In this document: one piece after another, positions 1-10,409 of the stretch | Layout: each line of letters opens with the position of its first letter | How positions within the stretch are numbered: the stretch's first letter is position 1 | Assembly (NCBI GenBank): GCA_035041965.1 | Contig: JAPYMA010000771.1 | Span: forward strand, 1 to 64,000 | Reading direction: 5' to 3' | Length of the DNA stretch: 64,000 nucleotides | From: Anisakis pegreffii | Taxonomy: Eukaryota; Nematoda; Chromadorea; Rhabditida; Anisakidae | Position numbers and translations under genes: made by a program | The notes under the pieces: generated by a model | Database searches by the model: none | The model's input: only the letters and a program-made list of their open reading frames with translations | Told to the model about the DNA's origin: nothing

Positions 1-630
1 AAATGGCTATTGATGAGAATGACGTTGTGAAATTATCACGCATAATGTATTACACATACACAAATGCACACACACAGAAAATGTGCGTGAAACATTAAGA
101 AATTATGCTTCTCACATAATATGTAGCTAGATCTATCATATGTGGAGGATATAAAAGTTTGCAACTGAAAATCGCATATTCTAGTCGCGTCACAATGCAA
201 AATTCATCATTTCGTACTCAGTCACTCGTTCACAAGTCTACGTTGTCCACAAGGCAGAGTAAGTAGCAGTAATGCCATTTATCAGTCGGATTCAGTGAAA
301 ACAGAACTGAATTAAAGAAAGTGAACAACTTCAGCAACACCCTCAGCTCACTAGCAGTAACGGCAGCAGTGAACTTTAACAGAATATCCACGGAAACTTT
401 GCTTGTTTGCTTGCTTTTCAATTCAGTTTTTTCTATATGTGTGTACGTTATGTTACTTCACTAGTTTTGAAATGAATTCATTGAATTTTTACACATACGT
501 TACGTCATATGCATATTGCACTAAATGAATGCATATGCAAGTATTATACTTACGTAGTAGTATGCTGAGAAACGCTCACATTTGTGATTCTCAGTGAAAT
601 GGCACAAGTGAATACATTTATTACTGTGAT

Positions 631-660
631 CTCATTTCATTTCATTTCATTTCTCATTTC
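631..660. repeat. CATTT pentanucleotide microsatellite
   Basis: Several tandem copies of CATTT (catttcatttcatttc) sit here, mirrored at about 11877-11906. The flanking 1-2000 region shows no convincing coding exon, apart from AT-rich sequence and the GC-richer repeat at 1519-1850. Confidence 0.7.
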
Positions 661-1518
661 AGGCAAATACGAAAGCATCTCATCTCTCTGCTCAAAAACC
701 AATATTCACCAATCCTAGATTCTTACCAACAAACACAAACAGACAAACAAACTCAGCGAAAAAATTCACAATAAAAATTATTGAATAATTCTGGTTTTTA
801 AATTTTTTGGTAGTAATGGTTGCAGATAAATTTGATTGATCATTCTTGTTGTTACAAGCAACCCTATTTTCTCTGACAATGAATCTAAATTTTGAACCGA
901 ATATTGGCAAAAGTTCGAGCTGTTCCACGTGTGAGAAAACAACCGCAAATTCTACTTTGCGATCATTTCCTCAAAATTATTGCGTAATTTGATTGGAAAA
1001 GAATGTTTCTCAACAAACAACTTGATTTATGAGCATTCATAGTGATTGCTGCCACTGTTGAGCAAGAGGTCAATAAAACAAAAGCAAGCGAATATGTGTA
1101 TTCACATGAACATTACGGCAGCTCAAATACTGAAGCATCGAGATCAGCGTTCTATAATTATTACGATATAGTCTTCGACATAATACAGTCAATAGCCCAA
1201 TGAGCGTAGACTCCCGTCAGCCATATCGGCGAATCGAATGAGGTGTTTCAAGTGAGACGAATGATGAACTGCGAGATCTGCTCTACTATCGATAGCATAT
1301 CGTATGCAGAGAGCAAGTTTCATAAGAAAACAATTAGAAACAAACATTTACGTTTGCTGTCGTCAGAATACCCTTGAAGTATCATCATAGACAAGCAACA
1401 TTTCACATAAAAATTTCGAGTTGTGTTGGTGAATGCTCAAAATTTAATTCGGAAAATCCCTGACCGTATGCAAAGGTATGGATCCAGTAGATTGCCAAAT
1501 ACCGGATGGATGTAGAAA

Positions 1519-1850
1519 TTATTGGGGAATTGATCGTCGAATCACCAAAAATAGTAGTTGTAATCGGCGAATCACCGGAATTTTTGACGAATTGCCGATA
1601 CTCGGGGACTCCGCGCCGACTTCTATGCGCATCGATCCATGAAAATCAGTTTTGCAAACGCCGATTGGCCGACCAAATGCATTTCGGTAGGTATCTGAAG
1701 TTTCCGAGGGATTCACCGGTAAACCAAAAATTTCATTTCGGCGGTTCGCCGATTGCACCACTTTACGGCAGTTCGCCAATCACCGAAGTTTTGGCGATTT
1801 ATTTGCGGATCCAAGTGCCGAATTCGCCATTCAGCTGTTTATCGTTGGCA
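1519..1850. repeat. Dispersed repeat built of CGGCGAAT/ATTCGCCG words
   Basis: This GC-richer patch consists of degenerate repeated words such as cggcgaatcaccgga, aattgccgata, ggttcgccgatt and cagttcgccaatcaccga, in both orientations. The style resembles the AATTGCCG-type dispersed repeats of Caenorhabditis. It keeps a long open frame only because of its composition, and I do not consider it a gene. The mirror copy is at 10687-11018. Confidence 0.55.
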
Positions 1851-2020
1851 ATATTAATGATAAGTTATTTGAAAGAGATGTTCATTTGTATGTGTTTGCA
1901 TACATTTATGTGTTTGTTTATGAGTATTTGTTGTGTGTGTAATGGATAAATCAAATGCACATTCAACTTATGAAGATTTTGTGCACACCACTACAAAATA
2001 TAACAAATGAGATAAGATAG

Positions 2021-2127
2021 CAGCTGTTGTTCAAAACGAGCCCAGCAACGGCACGGCAGCAGCAGCAGCAGCAGCATCAGCAACCGAGATCAACACCAAT
2101 GTGGCAGGATCACTAACGAACTACTAG
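2021..2127 (+). CDS. Terminal exon of an unrecognised upstream gene (left copy)
   Basis: A short open exon follows an AG at 2019-2020 and ends at a TAG at 2125-2127. It encodes an Asn/Thr/Ala-rich tail with seven alanines in a row ([11 protein letters not shown]). In the left arm the upstream exons would lie beyond the window. In the right arm the mirrored exon (10410-10516) is phase-compatible with an exon at 12548-12704, which is why I treat it as coding. It ends about 700 bp before the sarcoglycan ATG on the same strand. No family was recognised. Confidence 0.4.
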
Positions 2128-2826
2128 CATAACCTGGCCAAGCTAGACCAGACAAATGATACACTTTAGAAAATCATATACAAGTAAGTTGTTCAGCTTG
2201 CTTACCAATCTGCGCATCTGCCTACCTTCATTTGACCAGTGCCAAAGAACAATGGACGGTAGTGGCTAAGTTTGAGACCGAAACTAGGAAGTCTGAGATC
2301 AAAAAGTAATTGTTAAGAGAAGGAAGATGTAGAAAGGTTGTAGACTGTTCTTATCAACCATTTATCTTTTCTTATATTTATTCAATCGTTCATTCACTTT
2401 CAAAGCAATGTAAATCAGCACAATCGATATCATCATCACACTCTTCCATACAAATCCATTCACCTCTCGTCTGAAGCATCACCAAAGCATCCTTACAACT
2501 ATATACTAGTCGTGATTCTTCTCACTCGTGCAGTTAACATTTCCTTATATCAAAACGCCGATCAATCTGTTCAATTTGTAAAATTAATTTTTCTTTCTTT
2601 CAATTTTCCTTAGTTTGGCTCTGAGATCTTGAAAAGTACCCAGAACGAGAACGAAGTATTCATAGTTAGAATGATGTTTCGCATAAATGCTGTGACTTTT
2701 CGCATTTGAGCGCGTGTGCTGAACGTTTATGGACAGTTGAAGGAATGACCATACTGGAAGCATTCAGTAAATTGAATTCAGGTGAATATTTTGTGGGTGT
2801 GTGTGTGTGTGTGTGTGGATGTGTTT

Positions 2827-5800
2827 ATGAATTCAAACGATATGCAGTTGCAATTATCTAATGAGGAGCCATACGTATTCTCATGGAAATTGTCATTATT
2901 CTTACTTATATTTTGTACATTCATTCACACAACACACGCACTCATTCATCGTACCAGTGCCAGTGGTTCAACACCATTATCCTCATCGGCATCATTGCAA
3001 CCACTGGAATTACGCGCAACAAAGGGACGATTCTTCATTCATACACTTCATTCAGCCACTTTTTTCGCATCCACAGGTTATCATTTCGTTATCATTGATG
3101 ATGTCGGTTACCGATAATCAAACAATCCATATTGTTACGCTACCATGTATAACTAACTTCTTGTTTTTGGATGAATTACATTATGATATCAGCAGGAAAA
3201 AATATTTTATTGGGTGATTTAATGAACGTACAAATAGTCATATACATGAATGGTCCAAACCAAAGCCACACAGCATGAGTATCTGCTACGGGCAGTTGAC
3301 TGATCAACGATCTAATCAAGATCATTACTTCAAAACATAACATCAATATTTTCAATCAAATTGAGGAGTTGTTTATGCAAAAACAAACCAGTTTCCATCT
3401 GTTAAACAAAATCTTATTGTGAAGATTGACTTTTTCCGGGATTATATTATGTAATGATTTGAATGAATTCACGAAAACTTCTTTCGATTGCTTCAAAGCC
3501 ATTCGAACATGAGTGAATTCTGACTAATTGTAAGTGATTAGAAATTATGAACATTCGAAATGCAGTTGATGTCAAATGGTCGGCCACTGTCAAAGGACGT
3601 CCCAGTTTACCGTTGTGGTTGCATTTGATGCCATCACGTCACAAGGTGATCGCATATTTGTATGGAACACCAGTTACTCCACTTATGCAAATCGTCATTC
3701 ATGTGATCGCGCGTCGTCGAGACAACTTCGAGACCGCCCAACAGTTTATAACCATTTTTTTCAATAGTGATGGTAGCAACTTTTATCATTTGAATAATTG
3801 TTCTCATGTTTTTTATGAAGATGGAATTGTCATGCTGAGTCAAAAGCATGCAATCTTGCAAGTGATATACCACTGCTCTAGTGATTTTGAAAAATATCCC
3901 TCTTTGTTGTGCCAGTAATTGGCTTTTTAAGCCCATCATATCGTCATATGTCAAAGAATAATTTATGTTACTGTTGTTGCTATTGTTTCAGCACGTTATA
4001 ATTCCTCAACGCAACAAGTGGTAGAATTGCGTGTGAAGAATATGGACCCCGAAGAATTTATTCATGACCGCAGTGGCTTACTTGAGAAAATGCAAAACTC
4101 GTTGAGAGAATCCTTCCGCGGTCGAGGAATACATCCGTATATTTTCAATTTGATTCCGGCTGTAAACGCCCCACCAGAAAAGACTGCATACTTCATTCGC
4201 GATCATAAATTTGGGTTGGTATAGCAACAATCATTTTCGCCAACATAACAGAAATGACTTGGTTCAAATCTTTCCCAAAGACCATAAAACCGAGTTTTCC
4301 AATCAATCCATTTATTCATTAGTGAATTATTTTTGGCCCCGTCACATGTCACACTAAAACAATAAATAATGAGAATTATGGAATGAGTTCGCAAATATGA
4401 GTTCGTGTAGCCAATAGATCATATTAAATCTCGCAGAACAATCATACAAGCTGGCACTCAAAAACGTTACCATACGAATGTGCTGAATCTGGAGCGTGGC
4501 CTTCAAACAAATCCACAGTATTGCACACGAAATCCGCTCGTTCCACTCGATCGATATTTTGCACCAACGTTTCAAATTGATTGGTGCAATTTTCATGTGG
4601 TAAGTGGTGTCGTTACTATCTTTGTCTGATTCGAATTGAACTGAGTTGGAAAACTGGAATGAATTGAGAGGAATGTAACAATGATGCATACGAGCCAAGA
4701 ACGAGACGTTCCGCGTGCTCGTCTTCTGGCTGCTGTTTTAAACGAAGACGATGCACAGCAAACGCAGCTGTCGTCGTCCGTTCCAACCACCGAATCAACG
4801 TCGATCACTGAAGCGGCAGGTGCGAATTCTATTCGTACAAGATATTACTTCTGGGAGTCTTTCTTGGTACGTTTCATCATCATTCTCATTATTATCACTG
4901 TTATTGTTTTGTCTATTTGGTCATTTTTCAGCGCTTGATTTGTAATTGTTATGATCGGTTTGCATAGAATGAAAAATTTTGGAAACGAATACGAACTGAA
5001 TTGCTTTTGTGCAAAGACAGATCTGTTTCAATTGCGAAAATCGTGACAGTTTCATTTCAAAATGCGATTCGTCAGGTGTTTAAAATGAACTGATTGATAT
5101 TATGTATTGTAGATGTTCCCGATGTTGGGTGTTTGTTGTATATTACTCTTGATATTGCTGAGCGTCATCTTTTTCGGAAGACGCGAAGGACAACATTGGA
5201 GAGACTACAAAACACCGAAGTAAGTGAGTGAGTAATGTGAAGGGACGAGGCTAACGTATTGATGCTCTGTTTTACCGAATTGATTCAATATTTCTATTCC
5301 AAGCAAACGAGATCCAACTTTATCACGAGCTATCTTTCGAATTACAATGTCTACTAAAATCAGTAGCGTTATTATCTTGTTCAAATATTCGCTAACTATG
5401 CTATTGAATAGTTTTCATTACATGTGTGCATTTTAGAGAGCAATTAGAAGAATATATGAGTGTTCGAGAAAGTCAACGTCATCTGAGGGAATTATCTGTG
5501 CAAAGACAAATATTGCAGATGGCCTCCGATCAGTCGTCCTTGACACCAGTTGGTAAGTTATGAGCTTTTATCAGGTGTTTAATTGGTCTGGACCAATCAG
5601 TTGAATTCCTTTTCGTACCATCCATTAGACAACGAACGGCTATCGTAAGAATGAAATTATTGCAGCATACACCTAATAAATGCTCTGATTCTTAACATCA
5701 CATTCAATGATGATGCGTTTGTAATGAGTATAGTTCGGAAGTGCTCACCCATACATGGGACGAGACTGATGACATATCTAAAACATTCAACCGCAATCAA

Positions 5801-6131
5801 ATTAAGATCTAACATTGTAGTGCAGTATTTTCTTGAATCATTGAGTCAGCAAAGCTGGTGATGTTATTTGAGCTATTGATACTGCTTCTTGATTAGATAT
5901 CTTTGATTAAACAGCAGGGAGTCATCCATGTTTTTACACTTGTGCTTACGGTTAGACTTAATGCGTGCGATATATTTGAAGGTATTCACACATTTTTACA
6001 ACCACGATCGTCCGATCAAAATCTATCATCGCAACCGAATAAGAGCAATATCAGTAACTTACCAACGACCGCATCAAGTGAATATGTTCATCACAGTTCG
6101 CGTTCACCAATTTTGAAAGAGAGGCAATTGG
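2827..6131 (+). CDS. Alpha/epsilon-sarcoglycan, 3'-truncated (left copy)
   Basis: Exons: 2827-3076, 3566-3772, 3992-4214, 4437-4599, 4669-4866, 5113-5219, 5437-5552 and 5982-6131, giving about 471 residues with all phases matching. Sarcoglycans are type I membrane proteins of the dystrophin-glycoprotein complex in muscle membrane. The start has a hydrophobic signal segment (SLFLLIFCTFIHTTHA). It is followed by family blocks GRFFIHTLHSATFF, KGRPSLPLWLHL, RRRDNFETAQQF and APTFQIDWCNF, which align with GRVFVHTL, GHPDLPRWLRY, YNRDSFDTTRQ and APHFRVDWCN of vertebrate alpha-sarcoglycan. A single TM helix lies at about residues 350-368 (MLGVCCILLLILLSVIFF), followed by a GRREG stop-transfer and a cytoplasmic tail with HLRELS, as in epsilon-sarcoglycan. 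The last donor is at 6132 and the palindrome junction follows at 6162, so at least the C-terminal end is missing or altered. The ATG at 2827 was chosen because it precedes the signal; 2842 is the alternative. Confidence 0.88.
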
Positions 6132-6162
6132 GTATGAATTCAGCTCTTTTCTTATTCACTTC

Positions 6163-6374
6163 AACTTGCTCATAAAATAGGAACACCGGAAGCATTTGTT
6201 TGAGTCATTTCATTGAGTGCTCATATTAATTTATCGGAAAACTTCATAATTTTGCTACATGGAAGGGTGACAGACAATTCATTCAACGTGTTCTTATCAC
6301 TTATAGTGAGAAATATCGTTTTCAATAAATGCAGTCTTGTGTTTGTGTCAACGACTGATACGTGTTGATAGGCG
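6163..6374. other. 212-bp unique spacer of the palindrome
   Basis: This AT-rich sequence lies between the two arms and is not repeated in them. The first arm reads into it and reaches a stop at 6173-6175. The other arm, read on the minus strand, stays open to 6221. No clear splice acceptor continuing the sarcoglycan gene was found in either direction. Confidence 0.85.
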
Positions 6375-6405
6375 GAAGTGAATAAGAAAAGAGCTGAATT
6401 CATAC

Positions 6406-9400
6406 CCAATTGCCTCTCTTTCAAAATTGGTGAACGCGAACTGTGATGAACATATTCACTTGATGCGGTCGTTGGTAAGTTACTGATATTGCTCTTATTC
6501 GGTTGCGATGATAGATTTTGATCGGACGATCGTGGTTGTAAAAATGTGTGAATACCTTCAAATATATCGCACGCATTAAGTCTAACCGTAAGCACAAGTG
6601 TAAAAACATGGATGACTCCCTGCTGTTTAATCAAAGATATCTAATCAAGAAGCAGTATCAATAGCTCAAATAACATCACCAGCTTTGCTGACTCAATGAT
6701 TCAAGAAAATACTGCACTACAATGTTAGATCTTAATTTGATTGCGGTTGAATGTTTTAGATATGTCATCAGTCTCGTCCCATGTATGGGTGAGCACTTCC
6801 GAACTATACTCATTACAAACGCATCATCATTGAATGTGATGTTAAGAATCAGAGCATTTATTAGGTGTATGCTGCAATAATTTCATTCTTACGATAGCCG
6901 TTCGTTGTCTAATGGATGGTACGAAAAGGAATTCAACTGATTGGTCCAGACCAATTAAACACCTGATAAAAGCTCATAACTTACCAACTGGTGTCAAGGA
7001 CGACTGATCGGAGGCCATCTGCAATATTTGTCTTTGCACAGATAATTCCCTCAGATGACGTTGACTTTCTCGAACACTCATATATTCTTCTAATTGCTCT
7101 CTAAAATGCACACATGTAATGAAAACTATTCAATAGCATAGTTAGCGAATATTTGAACAAGATAATAACGCTACTGATTTTAGTAGACATTGTAATTCGA
7201 AAGATAGCTCGTGATAAAGTTGGATCTCGTTTGCTTGGAATAGAAATATTGAATCAATTCGGTAAAACAGAGCATCAATACGTTAGCCTCGTCCCTTCAC
7301 ATTACTCACTCACTTACTTCGGTGTTTTGTAGTCTCTCCAATGTTGTCCTTCGCGTCTTCCGAAAAAGATGACGCTCAGCAATATCAAGAGTAATATACA
7401 ACAAACACCCAACATCGGGAACATCTACAATACATAATATCAATCAGTTCATTTTAAACACCTGACGAATCGCATTTTGAAATGAAACTGTCACGATTTT
7501 CGCAATTGAAACAGATCTGTCTTTGCACAAAAGCAATTCAGTTCGTATTCGTTTCCAAAATTTTTCATTCTATGCAAACCGATCATAACAATTACAAATC
7601 AAGCGCTGAAAAATGACCAAATAGACAAAACAATAACAGTGATAATAATGAGAATGATGATGAAACGTACCAAGAAAGACTCCCAGAAGTAATATCTTGT
7701 ACGAATAGAATTCGCACCTGCCGCTTCAGTGATCGACGTTGATTCGGTGGTTGGAACGGACGACGACAGCTGCGTTTGCTGTGCATCGTCTTCGTTTAAA
7801 ACAGCAGCCAGAAGACGAGCACGCGGAACGTCTCGTTCTTGGCTCGTATGCATCATTGTTACATTCCTCTCAATTCATTCCAGTTTTCCAACTCAGTTCA
7901 ATTCGAATCAGACAAAGATAGTAACGACACCACTTACCACATGAAAATTGCACCAATCAATTTGAAACGTTGGTGCAAAATATCGATCGAGTGGAACGAG
8001 CGGATTTCGTGTGCAATACTGTGGATTTGTTTGAAGGCCACGCTCCAGATTCAGCACATTCGTATGGTAACGTTTTTGAGTGCCAGCTTGTATGATTGTT
8101 CTGCGAGATTTAATATGATCTATTGGCTACACGAACTCATATTTGCGAACTCATTCCATAATTCTCATTATTTATTGTTTTAGTGTGACATGTGACGGGG
8201 CCAAAAATAATTCACTAATGAATAAATGGATTGATTGGAAAACTCGGTTTTATGGTCTTTGGGAAAGATTTGAACCAAGTCATTTCTGTTATGTTGGCGA
8301 AAATGATTGTTGCTATACCAACCCAAATTTATGATCGCGAATGAAGTATGCAGTCTTTTCTGGTGGGGCGTTTACAGCCGGAATCAAATTGAAAATATAC
8401 GGATGTATTCCTCGACCGCGGAAGGATTCTCTCAACGAGTTTTGCATTTTCTCAAGTAAGCCACTGCGGTCATGAATAAATTCTTCGGGGTCCATATTCT
8501 TCACACGCAATTCTACCACTTGTTGCGTTGAGGAATTATAACGTGCTGAAACAATAGCAACAACAGTAACATAAATTATTCTTTGACATATGACGATATG
8601 ATGGGCTTAAAAAGCCAATTACTGGCACAACAAAGAGGGATATTTTTCAAAATCACTAGAGCAGTGGTATATCACTTGCAAGATTGCATGCTTTTGACTC
8701 AGCATGACAATTCCATCTTCATAAAAAACATGAGAACAATTATTCAAATGATAAAAGTTGCTACCATCACTATTGAAAAAAATGGTTATAAACTGTTGGG
8801 CGGTCTCGAAGTTGTCTCGACGACGCGCGATCACATGAATGACGATTTGCATAAGTGGAGTAACTGGTGTTCCATACAAATATGCGATCACCTTGTGACG
8901 TGATGGCATCAAATGCAACCACAACGGTAAACTGGGACGTCCTTTGACAGTGGCCGACCATTTGACATCAACTGCATTTCGAATGTTCATAATTTCTAAT
9001 CACTTACAATTAGTCAGAATTCACTCATGTTCGAATGGCTTTGAAGCAATCGAAAGAAGTTTTCGTGAATTCATTCAAATCATTACATAATATAATCCCG
9101 GAAAAAGTCAATCTTCACAATAAGATTTTGTTTAACAGATGGAAACTGGTTTGTTTTTGCATAAACAACTCCTCAATTTGATTGAAAATATTGATGTTAT
9201 GTTTTGAAGTAATGATCTTGATTAGATCGTTGATCAGTCAACTGCCCGTAGCAGATACTCATGCTGTGTGGCTTTGGTTTGGACCATTCATGTATATGAC
9301 TATTTGTACGTTCATTAAATCACCCAATAAAATATTTTTTCCTGCTGATATCATAATGTAATTCATCCAAAAACAAGAAGTTAGTTATACATGGTAGCGT

Positions 9401-9710
9401 AACAATATGGATTGTTTGATTATCGGTAACCGACATCATCAATGATAACGAAATGATAACCTGTGGATGCGAAAAAAGTGGCTGAATGAAGTGTATGAAT
9501 GAAGAATCGTCCCTTTGTTGCGCGTAATTCCAGTGGTTGCAATGATGCCGATGAGGATAATGGTGTTGAACCACTGGCACTGGTACGATGAATGAGTGCG
9601 TGTGTTGTGTGAATGAATGTACAAAATATAAGTAAGAATAATGACAATTTCCATGAGAATACGTATGGCTCCTCATTAGATAATTGCAACTGCATATCGT
9701 TTGAATTCAT
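6406..9710 (-). CDS. Alpha/epsilon-sarcoglycan, 3'-truncated (right copy)
   Basis: Mirror copy of the left gene, with exons (5' to 3') at 9461-9710, 8765-8971, 8323-8545, 7938-8100, 7671-7868, 7318-7424, 6985-7100 and 6406-6555. Predicted protein features are identical: signal segment, extracellular sarcoglycan domain, one TM helix and the start of the cytoplasmic tail. After the last donor the intron runs only about 30 bp inside the arm before entering the 212-bp spacer, so this copy also lacks its final exon in the window. The two copies converge tail-to-tail on the spacer. If the palindrome is an assembly artefact, only one of them exists. This right copy is contiguous with unique downstream DNA (12537 onward), so it is the better candidate for the real locus. 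Confidence 0.85.
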
Positions 9711-10409
9711 AAACACATCCACACACACACACACACACACCCACAAAATATTCACCTGAATTCAATTTACTGAATGCTTCCAGTATGGTCATTCCTTCAA
9801 CTGTCCATAAACGTTCAGCACACGCGCTCAAATGCGAAAAGTCACAGCATTTATGCGAAACATCATTCTAACTATGAATACTTCGTTCTCGTTCTGGGTA
9901 CTTTTCAAGATCTCAGAGCCAAACTAAGGAAAATTGAAAGAAAGAAAAATTAATTTTACAAATTGAACAGATTGATCGGCGTTTTGATATAAGGAAATGT
10001 TAACTGCACGAGTGAGAAGAATCACGACTAGTATATAGTTGTAAGGATGCTTTGGTGATGCTTCAGACGAGAGGTGAATGGATTTGTATGGAAGAGTGTG
10101 ATGATGATATCGATTGTGCTGATTTACATTGCTTTGAAAGTGAATGAACGATTGAATAAATATAAGAAAAGATAAATGGTTGATAAGAACAGTCTACAAC
10201 CTTTCTACATCTTCCTTCTCTTAACAATTACTTTTTGATCTCAGACTTCCTAGTTTCGGTCTCAAACTTAGCCACTACCGTCCATTGTTCTTTGGCACTG
10301 GTCAAATGAAGGTAGGCAGATGCGCAGATTGGTAAGCAAGCTGAACAACTTACTTGTATATGATTTTCTAAAGTGTATCATTTGTCTGGTCTAGCTTGGC
10401 CAGGTTATG

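Larger units (their letters stand above)
1..6162. repeat. Left arm of a 6.16-kb inverted repeat
   Basis: The reverse complement of this whole stretch reappears at 6375-12536. Mirrored coordinates sum to 12537 at every landmark I checked, including both arm ends and all sarcoglycan exon borders, so there is no net indel. Every translation compared is identical. The repeat stops at base 6162, inside an intron of the sarcoglycan gene. The outer end coincides with base 1 of the window, so the arm may continue to the left. Such identity means a very recent duplication, gene conversion, or an assembly fold-back. Confidence 0.97.

Noticed and set aside
1506..1949. 147-codon plus-strand open frame
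   Set aside because: It is produced by the repeated CGGCGAAT words, with no splice context or recognisable domain; its mirror at 10588-11031 is the same artefact.
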